DNA of 64,000 nucleotides from NCBI RefSeq assembly GCF_023746595.1, contig NZ_CP080572.1, forward strand, positions 921,890 through 985,889. The letters are read 5' to 3'. Below, piece after piece: positions 8,693 through 16,890 of this stretch (position 1 is its first letter; each line of letters starts with the position of its first letter). Both the position numbers and the translations under genes were made by a program. This stretch comes from Thermococcus argininiproducens. GTDB taxonomy: Archaea > Methanobacteriota_B > Thermococci > Thermococcales > Thermococcaceae. A model generated the notes under the pieces. The model was not told where the DNA came from. It saw nothing but the letters and a program-made list of their open reading frames with translations, and ran no database searches.

Positions 8693-10324
8693 ATGAAAAT
8701 GAGGTGGAGAAGTGTAATCTTAGTATTTCCTTTAGCTTTCTTGGTACTCTTTTTCTATTTCCCTTTAACTAGTATATTAAAGGAAGGCTTGTGGGAGAAT
8801 GGATTTACATTAAGGTATATTCTCCAAGTACTTTCAAACAGCTATCATAGGAGGGTTATATTTTTCACATTTTGGCAAGCATTGGCTTCTACACTCTTGA
8901 CACTCCTTCTTGGTTTTCCAGGGGCTTACATATTTGCAAAATACGAATTTCCTGGAAAAGGTATTCTAAAAGCCATCCTGACCGTCCCCTTTGTGATGCC
9001 AAGTATTATGGTTGCTTTAGGATTTATTCTCCTTTTTGGCCGCGTGGGAATCATAACTCAGATTTTAGGAAGGGATTTGGGGATCCTTTACTCCTGGAAG
9101 GCCATAATTCTTGCTCATGCATTTTACAATTTCCCTGTTGTTGTTCGAATGGTCTCTTCCCTTTGGCAGCGCATAAATCCTCATTATGAGGAAGCTGCAA
9201 TAAGCCTTGGGGCAAGAGGTTTCACACTCTTTAGAAAAGTAACTTTACCAATGCTCATGCCCGCTATTTTTGCTTCTTCTATGTTAACATTTGTTTTCTG
9301 TTTTCTAAGTTTTTCTATCCCCCTTATTCTAGGTGGATATCAGTATGCTACTATAGAGGTGGATATTTTTACCTCCATAATGACACTCCTTGATTTTAAG
9401 ACTGGCGCTGCACTAGCAATAATCCAAATTTTCTTAAGCCTCATTTTTATGTATCTCTACCTTAAAAGTTTGGACTTATATGCAAAAGCTGAGAAGCAAA
9501 AAGTGTTCAGAGAACCTGTTTACTTAACATTTAAAAAGCTAATAAGTGTGAGAGGTCTGTTGATAATCTTTTATTCTCTTGTGGTTTTTCTATTTATATT
9601 ATCCCCTCTTCTTGCTGTTATTTATCATTCTTTCACATATGGGGGTGGTTTCACACTCGAATGGTACAAAAGAGTTTTTTCTCCTGAATATAATCCTATA
9701 TTTGGTGCAAATAGCATAACTGCAATTAGGAACTCTCTTCTGTTTGGGTTTTCTGCAGTAGTTCTATCAACGCTCTTAGCCCTGAGTATAGCATACATTA
9801 TGTATAGATGGAGGTTTAAAGGCAAAAATTTCTTTGATGCTATTGTAATGCTCCCCCTAGCTTCTTCGGCAATTACACTTGGATTAGGATACATAAGAGC
9901 TTTCCATAAGCCTCCACTTGAGTTTCTTGGTACATGGTATTTAATAGTCTTTGCTCATACAATAATAGCCTATCCGTTTGTTCTAAGATCTGTTTCCACT
10001 AGCCTGAAAAAAATAAATCCAAACTTAAAGGAAGCTGCAATGAGTCTGGGAGTCAATGAACTTGGAGCGTTTCTAAAAGTTGAGCTTCCATTAGCATTTG
10101 GTGGGATAATTGTTGGGGCCATATTCGCTTTTGCAATGAGTATAGCTGAACTTGGAGCTACATACATGATTTATAGACCAGAATATACCACAATCACAAT
10201 AGCAATTTATAGATTCTTAGGGTCTCGACAATTGGGTCCGGCTTCGGCAATGTCTGTACTCTTAATATTGGTTAGCACGATAGCTTTTATAGTCATCGAG
10301 AGAACGGGTGAAGAGATATGGTAA
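8693..10324 (+). CDS. thiP: Thiamine-type ABC transporter permease (double-length ThiP/FbpB type)
   Basis: A 543-residue integral membrane protein with about 12 hydrophobic segments and two permease halves fused in one chain. Each half has an EAA loop: EEAAISLGARGFTLFRKVTLP (about residues 165-185) and KEAAMSLGVNELGAFLKVELP (about 445-465). This double architecture is typical of the thiamine, iron(III) and sulfate-like class. Thiamine is assigned because the adjacent binding protein looks like ThiB/TbpA. The gene starts 24 bases after the GH130-like gene and overlaps the ATPase gene by 7 bases. No SD precedes ATG 8693, so coupling to upstream translation is possible. Confidence 0.82.
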   Translation: MKMRWRSVILVFPLAFLVLFFYFPLTSILKEGLWENGFTLRYILQVLSNSYHRRVIFFTFWQALASTLLTLLLGFPGAYIFAKYEFPGKGILKAILTVPFVMPSIMVALGFILLFGRVGIITQILGRDLGILYSWKAIILAHAFYNFPVVVRMVSSLWQRINPHYEEAAISLGARGFTLFRKVTLPMLMPAIFASSMLTFVFCFLSFSIPLILGGYQYATIEVDIFTSIMTLLDFKTGAALAIIQIFLSLIFMYLYLKSLDLYAKAEKQKVFREPVYLTFKKLISVRGLLIIFYSLVVFLFILSPLLAVIYHSFTYGGGFTLEWYKRVFSPEYNPIFGANSITAIRNSLLFGFSAVVLSTLLALSIAYIMYRWRFKGKNFFDAIVMLPLASSAITLGLGYIRAFHKPPLEFLGTWYLIVFAHTIIAYPFVLRSVSTSLKKINPNLKEAAMSLGVNELGAFLKVELPLAFGGIIVGAIFAFAMSIAELGATYMIYRPEYTTITIAIYRFLGSRQLGPASAMSVLLILVSTIAFIVIERTGEEIW

Positions 10325-11322
10325 GGGTTAGGCTTGAAGGGATAAAAATGTCTTGGGAAGATTTTCGGCTTGAGATTCCCCATTTAGAGGCAAAAGCAGG
10401 AGAGTTCTTGACTCTTCTTGGGCCAAGTGGTTGTGGAAAGACCACAACGCTAAGAATAATCGCTGGTTTCGAAAGGCCGGAAAAAGGGGCAGTTTACTTT
10501 GGCGAGAGACTTATGAATAATGTTCCACCATATGAGAGGAATATTGGTATAGTTTTCCAAGACTATGCTTTGTTTCCCCATATGAATGTTTTTGATAATA
10601 TAGCATTTGGGTTAAAAGTTAGGAAGATCCCTAGGAATGAAATAGAGAAAAGAGTGGTCTGGGCACTTGAATTAGTAGGACTAAAAGGCTTTGAGAAAAG
10701 ATATCCAGAACAGCTTAGCGGAGGCCAACAACAAAGAGTGGCCTTGGCCAGAGCTCTGGTAATAGAACCCCAAGTTCTTCTTCTGGATGAACCTCTCTCA
10801 AATCTTGATGCAAAGATTCGTGAGAGACTTAGAGGTGAGATAAAGAGAATTCAGCGGGAGCTTGGGATAACCACAATTTATGTTACTCATGATCAAGAGG
10901 AAGCAATGGCAATAAGTGATAGAATTGCGGTGATGAATATTGGAAAAGTTGAACAGATTGGGACTCCATTAGAACTCTATTATAATCCAAAAACTGAGTT
11001 TGTAGCTCAGTTTCTTGGACTATCAAACATCTTAGAACTTAGAGCTGTAGATGGAGAAGCGTGTCTTGGAGAACTTTGTTTCAATGTTGGAAGAGAAGGA
11101 AAGGTGAAGATATTTTTTAGACCTGAAAGTGTGTATATCGAAGAAGGAAAAACCGGTGAGATTGTGAGTTATGAGCTTTCGCCTGGTAGAATAAGATTTA
11201 AAATCGATGTAGAGGGAAAAATAATAATAGCAGAACGCTTTCTAAGTGAAATTCCATTCTCTATCAAAAATCTACCAAAAAGAGTGGGAGTGAGAGTAAA
11301 GCAGTTTTCAATAATTGGATAA
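10318..11322 (+). CDS. thiQ: Thiamine-type ABC transporter ATPase
   Basis: A 334-residue ATPase with Walker A GPSGCGKTT (about 36-44), Q-loop FQDYALFPH (about 80-88), signature LSGGQQQRV (about 133-141), Walker B VLLLDEP with SNLD (about 151-162), and VTHDQEEAM carrying the switch His. A C-terminal TOBE-like region (about 240-334, IFFRPESVYI) is present. ATG 10318 overlaps the permease stop as ATGGTAA and follows GGGTGA, so the two are made in a coupled way. Sequence alone would also allow a spermidine/iron-type ATPase; the neighbouring ThiB-like lipoprotein decides the call. Confidence 0.82.
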   Translation: MVRVRLEGIKMSWEDFRLEIPHLEAKAGEFLTLLGPSGCGKTTTLRIIAGFERPEKGAVYFGERLMNNVPPYERNIGIVFQDYALFPHMNVFDNIAFGLKVRKIPRNEIEKRVVWALELVGLKGFEKRYPEQLSGGQQQRVALARALVIEPQVLLLDEPLSNLDAKIRERLRGEIKRIQRELGITTIYVTHDQEEAMAISDRIAVMNIGKVEQIGTPLELYYNPKTEFVAQFLGLSNILELRAVDGEACLGELCFNVGREGKVKIFFRPESVYIEEGKTGEIVSYELSPGRIRFKIDVEGKIIIAERFLSEIPFSIKNLPKRVGVRVKQFSIIG

Positions 11323-11332
11323 AAGAAAAAGA

Positions 11333-12397
11333 TCACGCACGAGCCTTTATTATCTCTTCTGGACTTTTTCCTTCTACCATAAGTGCGGTCCACTCTTTGA
11401 TCCAGCGTTCAAAGTTTTCTTTGATGTAAGTTGGCTCGAGAGTCACTGGCTTTATCTCGTTTGGTTGTACTGCGTATTCAAAGACTTCTGGAAGTTTAAC
11501 ATTTGGATTCACTGGATACATCCATTGGTTAGTGGGAATTGCACTCTGGAACTCTTCAGTGAGCATAAATTCTATGAATTTCTTTGCTAACTCCCTGTTC
11601 TTCGCTCCTTTTATTATCCCGGCTCCTTCTATTTGCATGTAGTTGCCTTCTTCGAATGCTATGGCCTTTACATAGGTTATGTTGTCATAGTAAACTGTTG
11701 CGGCGGGAGATGTCGCATAGCTAAGCACAAGAGGAAATTCACCGTTCATAAATGCTGTCCAAGCTTCTGTCCATCCCTTAACTATGTAAACATCATTATC
11801 CTTAAGCTTTTGCCAGTAATAGAGGTATCCGTCGTCACCATAAACTGCTATTGTCCATAGTAGAAACGCTGCACCAGGAGAACTTGTTCTTGGGTCTTCA
11901 ATAACAAGTTTGCCTCTCCATTCTGGTTTTGTAAGATCTTCAAGACTCTTTGGTGGGTTTTGGATCATGTCTTCTCTATAGTTTATTGCTATGTAGCCAT
12001 AGTCGTAAGGAGTTAGATGGAATGTTGGATCAAATATTAGGTTTTCGGGAATGAGTTTTATGTTCTCCGGTTTATATGTCTCTAGGACTCCTGCCTCGAT
12101 AGCTTTTGCCAAAAGGCTGTTATCTATGCCTATAACTAAGTCCGCCCTTGGACTGTCTTTCTCTAGGATAAGCCTGTTTAGTACCTCTCCAGCATCCCCA
12201 ATAAGCTGTAGTTCAACTTTAACTCCATATTTCTCCTCGAACTTTGGAATTACTTCGCTTGCAAGATATTCAAAGCTGTCGTACGAGTAAATAACGAGTT
12301 TTTGCTCTTCTGTCTGGGTTGGTTGTGTTTGTTGGTTGATGCATCCCAGTGCTGTTGCTATAAGTACAAGACTTAAAATAATTGCAAGCTTCTTCAT
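11333..12397 (-). CDS. thiB: Thiamine-binding periplasmic-type lipoprotein of ABC importer (ThiB/TbpA family)
   Basis: A 354-residue solute-binding lipoprotein. Residues 1-19 form a signal peptide ending in a lipobox-like TALGC, followed by a Q/T-rich linker. The mature part carries stretches shared with bacterial TbpA: EDPRTSSPGAAFLLW, KGWTEAW, LVLSYATSPA and AIPTNQWMYPVNP. ATG 12397 is 5 bases behind GGTGA; the frame also extends to a GTG at 12406 that is part of the SD. It is convergent with the ATPase gene (10-base gap) and so has its own promoter, which allows a higher expression level than the membrane parts. Confidence 0.86.
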   Translation of the reverse strand: MKKLAIILSLVLIATALGCINQQTQPTQTEEQKLVIYSYDSFEYLASEVIPKFEEKYGVKVELQLIGDAGEVLNRLILEKDSPRADLVIGIDNSLLAKAIEAGVLETYKPENIKLIPENLIFDPTFHLTPYDYGYIAINYREDMIQNPPKSLEDLTKPEWRGKLVIEDPRTSSPGAAFLLWTIAVYGDDGYLYYWQKLKDNDVYIVKGWTEAWTAFMNGEFPLVLSYATSPAATVYYDNITYVKAIAFEEGNYMQIEGAGIIKGAKNRELAKKFIEFMLTEEFQSAIPTNQWMYPVNPNVKLPEVFEYAVQPNEIKPVTLEPTYIKENFERWIKEWTALMVEGKSPEEIIKARA

Positions 12398-12514
12398 ATC
12401 CTTCACCTAAAACCGATTTTTATATGTACATAACCTTGTTCTGGAAGTGATTTAAAAACCTTCCTCATCGCAAACTTTATAAATCCAAATCCACTCATGT
12501 TAAAACAGCTACAT

Positions 12515-12592
12515 GCGGTGGTAGTCTAGCCTGGTCTAGGACACCGGCCTTCCAAGCCGGTGACCCGGGTTCGAATCCCGGCCACCGCACCA
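12515..12592 (+). tRNA. tRNA-Gly (anticodon TCC)
   Basis: GCGGTGG acceptor strand pairs with CCACCGC. The anticodon stem CCGGC/GCCGG encloses the loop CTTCCAA, anticodon TCC. The T arm is CCGGG TTCGAAT CCCGG, and CCA is encoded. A TATA-like CTTTATAAATCC lies about 40 bases upstream. No intron. Confidence 0.96.
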
Positions 12593-12666
12593 AGTTAATT
12601 TTTAGGTACTTTCTGTTCTCTAAACTCTTAAATATTAGGGGATTCACTTATTTCTTGGTGAGATTA

Positions 12667-12840
12667 ATGTGTGGACTCACAAAAGAAAAGCTTGCTCAAC
12701 TTTTGAAAGAGGCTGAAAGGGCGCATGCTGAATATGAAAAAAAGCTTGGAAAGAGAGATGAAAACTGGCCCGAGTGGTATGCGGAATATATAATAGAAAA
12801 ACTCAAAAAGGAAAAAATTAACCAAAAAGATCTCCTATAA
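12667..12840 (+). CDS. Small hypothetical protein with WPEWYAEYI motif
   Basis: A 57-residue charged, helical protein. It begins MCGLTKEKL and has a coiled-coil-like Lys/Glu-rich middle, then ENWPEWYAEYIIEKL near residues 37-51. I recall similar WPxWYAxYI small proteins in archaea and bacteria but know no function for them. ATG 12667 is 5 bases behind GGTGA; the frame extends to TTG 12655, which I do not use. A TATA-like CTTAAATATT is about 40 bases upstream. Its stop lies inside the 3' end of the convergent secreted-protein gene (23-base overlap). Confidence 0.6.
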   Translation: MCGLTKEKLAQLLKEAERAHAEYEKKLGKRDENWPEWYAEYIIEKLKKEKINQKDLL

Positions 12841-15001
12841 TCTCCACGATCCTGTACACTTTTATCACTATCTTCACCACAAAGATCCTTAGAGTTCTCC
12901 CAAACCCGACACCGCTGTATCTTATCTCCCCCATCTTCAATGCATTTACTCCCGTGCTCGCAGGGTCTTCTGAGTTTATGATTCTTCTTGCAACGCCTTC
13001 ATTTGTCCATACCCTCATCGTGGGGTTTGAAATTTTGCCTTTTGAAAATTCCATTATATAACCCCCTTCTGTCACAACGCCTATATTGAGGATGCTTTCG
13101 TTTTCAAGCGTTATCTCAAGGTCTATCCTCTCATTTCCAGCTATCCTTTTAATGAATCCGGGCATATTATCGGCATTTTCGTTGTATGTGGGAACATACT
13201 CTCTTAGAAGGTCAAAGAGTGTTTGCTCTTCGACGACTTCAATGGGTTTGGGCTCAAGCTCATTTATGCCTCCTGTGCTTATCATGAGCCCCATTATATT
13301 GTACTCAACGAACATTTCTGCATCTCCTGACCATTCAACCTCAATGAGGTTTTCTTCTCCTAGAATCCTCTCATCCACAAGATACACAAGTTCATAGGCA
13401 TCCAAATCCGGTTCCTCATCATATGCAATGATGGGCTCGATTAGCTCTAACTCCAACTCGTTCTCATTTACGTAGAGTTTTATATTCTCAAGGAAATACT
13501 CTCCATATTCAATAACCACAGGAGTTGCTTCAACGAGTATGCTCACATAAGGCTGGTTGTTCGGATCGAGCTTTATCACTTTCAAAAACTCCTCATCCAG
13601 ATCCCAAGAAATTTGTCCGGTTCTTTTGGCAGTCTCTCTTGGGGGCACCGTCTGCTTTACGGGATCTTTTATCGCTTTATCAAGGGCTGTTTCTGTCCTT
13701 TCTCTATTTCCATGGTCGGAAACCCAGAATATCAGCTGCTCGTTTTTGTTCATTTTTTTGCTTACATTTATAATAGCCTCAAAAAGAGCCTTTTTTGTAC
13801 CGGGTCCATCTACATAAGTTGGCACATTTGTGCCATCAGGCATGGTTTTTCCATTTCCTGCTAGAGCTATTATATTCTCATCGGTAAACCCCTGCTTTTT
13901 AAGTGCTTTATATGCTCTATCTAGGTTGTTCCAGTGTCTTTTGCTGTCAGCATCCCCAGCAAAAAGGATGGCATGCTTACTTGCCACATTCGAACCGTCA
14001 GCTTTCTTTCCTATCTTTATACTGTCGCCCTTCCCAATCGAAGTGTACTGAGGAGTTTCCTTGAAGCCCAACCCGTAAGGGCCACGTGCATCCTGTTGCT
14101 CGGCCCTTTTGGCCATCTCTTTCATTGTGGGAGCATCTCTACCCGTCCTTTCTAACTCCTCTCCGACCTCCTTTGGGTAGTAGCCTTCGGGCCTGGTAAA
14201 TCCCCTTTTACTCATTTCAGGCCAACTGGCTGGCGTGTAGCCATCAGCAAGGCCCCAAGATGTTTCATCATGCTTAGAAGCACTCAAAAAGGCCGCATCC
14301 CCCGTTCCTTTTAACTTTTCTTTAAGGTCGTCAATCATTCCTCCACCAAAGCATTGGTTGAAAATGAAGACCATATTTGCGTAGCCCGTTCTGTTGGCTA
14401 TCCACATCTTCATCATGTTCGCGAGTTGCCAATCGTAGACGTAGCCTCCAGAGCTTGTCACAATGCTGCTCGCGTACTCATCCGGCTGGTCGTGGAAGTA
14501 TGAACATTCCTCAGAATAGAGAACTGCTGGAGTGGTTTTAACTTCTATGAGTACTTTTCCTTTTCCGGAATTTATTATGTATCTGCCTGGTTTGCTTATC
14601 TTTATAGAACCAGAGCCAATTGCGGTGTTAGGTAAAATATCATTGTATTCCTCTAAATTCACGTCTACAGTTATCTCGCTCAGTGGAGAGCATTCGTTGT
14701 GGGTGTAGAGAAGTATCTTGGAAATATAACCCATTCTCCCCTTTAGAGTATCCCAGTCATAGTATATCATGGAAATATCTCCACTTTTACTTTCATGACC
14801 TGTGTGGACTATTTTATATTTCCCTACTATATCAGCATACCCGTTCCATCCATCATCCATGTCTTCGTTAAGAGAAACACCTAGAAGATAAACGGTTACT
14901 TGGATTGCAGGAGAGCCTGGAGGATCGAAATGTGCAGCAACTGAAGACAACATTAAGCTTAAGCTGAGTATTAAAGTCAACAATACCCACCATTTTTTCA
15001 T
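12818..15001 (-). CDS. Large secreted protein with caspase/legumain (C13)-like motifs
   Basis: A 727-residue secreted protein. Residues 1-23 are a signal peptide (LSLMLSSVAA), and the ATG follows AAAGGAGGT. Two regions resemble halves of a C13/caspase-type cysteine peptidase. The first is MVFIFNQCFGGGMIDDL with candidate nucleophile Cys217, followed by FLSASKHDETSWG. The second is HAILFAGDADS...GFTDENIIALAG...LIFWVSDHGN with candidate catalytic His430. In the usual fold the His comes before the Cys; here the order is reversed. The C-terminal 230 residues are beta-rich and acidic. No CGP-CTERM anchor is seen. Substrate and activity unknown; an inactive or structural role is possible. Confidence 0.7.
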   Translation of the reverse strand: MKKWWVLLTLILSLSLMLSSVAAHFDPPGSPAIQVTVYLLGVSLNEDMDDGWNGYADIVGKYKIVHTGHESKSGDISMIYYDWDTLKGRMGYISKILLYTHNECSPLSEITVDVNLEEYNDILPNTAIGSGSIKISKPGRYIINSGKGKVLIEVKTTPAVLYSEECSYFHDQPDEYASSIVTSSGGYVYDWQLANMMKMWIANRTGYANMVFIFNQCFGGGMIDDLKEKLKGTGDAAFLSASKHDETSWGLADGYTPASWPEMSKRGFTRPEGYYPKEVGEELERTGRDAPTMKEMAKRAEQQDARGPYGLGFKETPQYTSIGKGDSIKIGKKADGSNVASKHAILFAGDADSKRHWNNLDRAYKALKKQGFTDENIIALAGNGKTMPDGTNVPTYVDGPGTKKALFEAIINVSKKMNKNEQLIFWVSDHGNRERTETALDKAIKDPVKQTVPPRETAKRTGQISWDLDEEFLKVIKLDPNNQPYVSILVEATPVVIEYGEYFLENIKLYVNENELELELIEPIIAYDEEPDLDAYELVYLVDERILGEENLIEVEWSGDAEMFVEYNIMGLMISTGGINELEPKPIEVVEEQTLFDLLREYVPTYNENADNMPGFIKRIAGNERIDLEITLENESILNIGVVTEGGYIMEFSKGKISNPTMRVWTNEGVARRIINSEDPASTGVNALKMGEIRYSGVGFGRTLRIFVVKIVIKVYRIVEIIGDLFG

Positions 15002-15167
15002 TACTAATACCTCCTTTACCTGTGCACCAAAATCGGAAGATTGAAAAGATCTCCATCAAATTATTAGTGGATTTAGAAAAGAGACTGTATAAGTAATATC
15101 TCATTACCTTCTAAGAATCCTCACCAAGGCTCAAGTAGTATAAAACAGTGAAATTAAGAAGAATATT

Positions 15168-15950
15168 TCAAAGGTTTTTCCGAAGTTTTGTTGCCAGCTC
15201 TACGATTTTTCTTGCTCTTTCTGCATCAATTTCATTTTTAGTTTTTCCCTCTTTTTTTATCCAAGTCCCTATTATGAATCCATCCGCGTATTTCCACAGT
15301 TTTGGTAAATTCTCATAAGTTGTTCCGGAACCTACCAAAACTGGAACACTTGAGAGTTCTTTGGATATCTTAAGCTTTTCTAAATTTACTTCGTTGCCAG
15401 TTCTCTTGCCGCTTATTATCACAGCATCAGCCAGACCTCTTTCAATAGTGTCGTTTAAAGCCTCTTCAAAATCTCCAAAGTGGTAAGCATGTTTGACGTG
15501 AACATCAGCAAAAATTTTGATTTTCGATGGCAAGAGTTTTCTGAGGTTTGCAAGTTCATGAGCCGCTCCCTCGATTATTCCTTGGTCTGTATAAGCTACA
15601 CCACTTAAGACGTTGACTCTTATAAAATCGGCTTTTACAGCATAAGCTATGGAATAAGCCGCTATAGCATCGTTTCTGAGGACATTTATACCGAGGGGTA
15701 GTGAGATTTCCTCCTTAATTGCCTTTGCAATAACACTCATAGAGGCCACAGTTATGGGCTCAACAGTTTTTGAAAAAGGCACATCATTGAAGTTTTCGAT
15801 CATTATGGCATCAAAACCAGTGTTCTCAATTTTTCTCGCTTCACTAATTGCATGTTCAATGATCTCAGTGAAATTGTCTTCATAATGATAAGAACCAGGT
15901 AAAGGTTTGAGATGAACCATTCCAATGAGCACCTTTCTTTCAAAATTCAT
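15168..15950 (-). CDS. BtpA/SgcQ family TIM-barrel protein
   Basis: A 260-residue cytoplasmic protein that starts MNFERKVLIGMVHLKPLPGS, the hallmark of the BtpA family (COG0434), and contains DAIMIENFNDVPF, IFADVHVKHA, DAVIISGKRTGNEV and VLVGSGTTYENL in TIM-barrel order. In cyanobacteria BtpA affects photosystem I stability, but that role cannot apply here and the archaeal substrate is unknown. The start ATG is behind GGTGAT. It is a single gene, downstream of and on the same strand as no close neighbour. Confidence 0.85.
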   Translation of the reverse strand: MNFERKVLIGMVHLKPLPGSYHYEDNFTEIIEHAISEARKIENTGFDAIMIENFNDVPFSKTVEPITVASMSVIAKAIKEEISLPLGINVLRNDAIAAYSIAYAVKADFIRVNVLSGVAYTDQGIIEGAAHELANLRKLLPSKIKIFADVHVKHAYHFGDFEEALNDTIERGLADAVIISGKRTGNEVNLEKLKISKELSSVPVLVGSGTTYENLPKLWKYADGFIIGTWIKKEGKTKNEIDAERARKIVELATKLRKNL

Positions 15951-15987
15951 ACGATCACCGTAAATATGAAAACACGATTATGGTAAT

Positions 15988-16196
15988 AAGTTTTTCCTAA
16001 TGTTACTGTTGTTTCGTTTTGAAGTTTTCTCTGTGAGGCCATCATCTACTCAGACACCCTCAAGCTCAGAAACTGCAACTCCAGCGACACAAGAGGAAGG
16101 ACTTGTGGAGTTGGTGCACTTATAGCTTTTATTTTAGCTCTGTTACTTTTCCAGAGGAGAAGTGAATCTTCTATTTGTTTTCTTTTATTAACTTAG
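15988..16196 (+). pseudogene. Remnant of a CGP-CTERM surface-protein gene (Ser/Thr linker plus anchor tail, frameshifted)
   Basis: This lies in a 302-base gap without an intact gene. In frame 1 (about 16036-16099) the sequence reads RPSSTQTPSSSETATP and onward, a Ser/Thr/Pro linker like those ahead of archaeal surface anchors. One frame over, 16101-16160 reads TCGVGALIALILALLLFQRR, a CG(x)G plus hydrophobic stretch plus Arg-Arg, the layout of a CGP-CTERM sorting tail, with a stop at 16194. The two parts are joined only by a frameshift near 16100, and no upstream body is present. I read it as the decayed 3' end of a lost surface or binding-protein gene. Confidence 0.6.
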
Positions 16197-16207
16197 AAAG
16201 CAATGGA

Positions 16208-16224
16208 CAAGGTTATATATTCTT
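16208..16224 (+). promoter_or_regulatory. TATA box for the PH/SHOCT gene
   Basis: AAGGTTATATATTC lies about 35-40 bases ahead of ATG 16253, at the expected distance for an archaeal promoter with a short leader that carries the GGTGAG SD. Confidence 0.5.
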
Positions 16225-16252
16225 ATAGGATAATGTGAAATGGTGAGAGTGC

Positions 16253-16822
16253 ATGAAGGAAAAACTTCCGAAAGGAGTCCTGGAAAACCTTGCCCCAGAT
16301 GAAGAAGTTCTCTATGCAATAAGAAAGAAATTTAGTCTTGAAGCAAAGCCTAAGTGGCTTGTAGTGACTGATAGAAGGATTATTTATATAGATGAGAAAA
16401 TTTTGGGGAGATATGAACTGACAGCAATACCGTATGAGAAGCTTGAACTAGTTTATACCAAAGTTGGAAAACTCTATTCCGAGTTTTTAATCAAAAGGGA
16501 AGATGGAAGTGAGATTATCCTACCAAGAATGGATAAAGAGGAAGCAAAGAAAGCAATAGGGGCCATAAGAGATGCATTAAACGAAATTGCTGTTGAACCA
16601 GTTTTAATTGAGAGAAAGAAACACTTAATGAGTGAAGAGTGGATAATTCATAAGCCAAGAGAAATCGTGAGTAGGGGGATACGAATGGAGCCAAGGAAAG
16701 CCATAATCAAACAAGAAGATCCACTTGAAAAGCTTAAAAAGCTCAAAGAACTCTACGATATGGGCGTACTCTCTCAAGAAGAATATGAAGAAAAGAGAAA
16801 GAAGCTTCTAGAACAAATCTGA
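16253..16822 (+). CDS. PH-like plus SHOCT domain protein
   Basis: A 189-residue soluble protein. Residues about 15-110 (EVLYAIRKKFSL, KWLVVTDRRIIYIDEKILG, IPYEKLELVY) look like a bacterial-type PH domain of the YokE/bPH kind. Residues about 157-189 (PLEKLKKLKELYDMGVLSQ) are a SHOCT motif, a short C-terminal oligomerisation element. Function unknown; such proteins often associate with membranes or stress responses. It is preceded by GGTGAG and a TATA box, and appears monocistronic. Confidence 0.75.
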   Translation: MKEKLPKGVLENLAPDEEVLYAIRKKFSLEAKPKWLVVTDRRIIYIDEKILGRYELTAIPYEKLELVYTKVGKLYSEFLIKREDGSEIILPRMDKEEAKKAIGAIRDALNEIAVEPVLIERKKHLMSEEWIIHKPREIVSRGIRMEPRKAIIKQEDPLEKLKKLKELYDMGVLSQEEYEEKRKKLLEQI

Positions 16823-16890
16823 TTCTGTATATTTTCTCTAGTTCTTTCCTAACATGCCTTTTAATTCTAAAAGGTTAGTTTGAAAAAAGC

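Noticed and set aside
8872..9189. 105-codon open frame inside the permease gene
   Set aside because: A shadow of the thiP reading frame; composition with Cys/Ser/Trp runs is not protein-like and it has no SD.
8640..12450. TPP riboswitch near the thiamine-type transporter genes
   Set aside because: I looked for the CTGAGA and ACCTGA-type conserved parts ahead of 8693 and 12397 and saw none.
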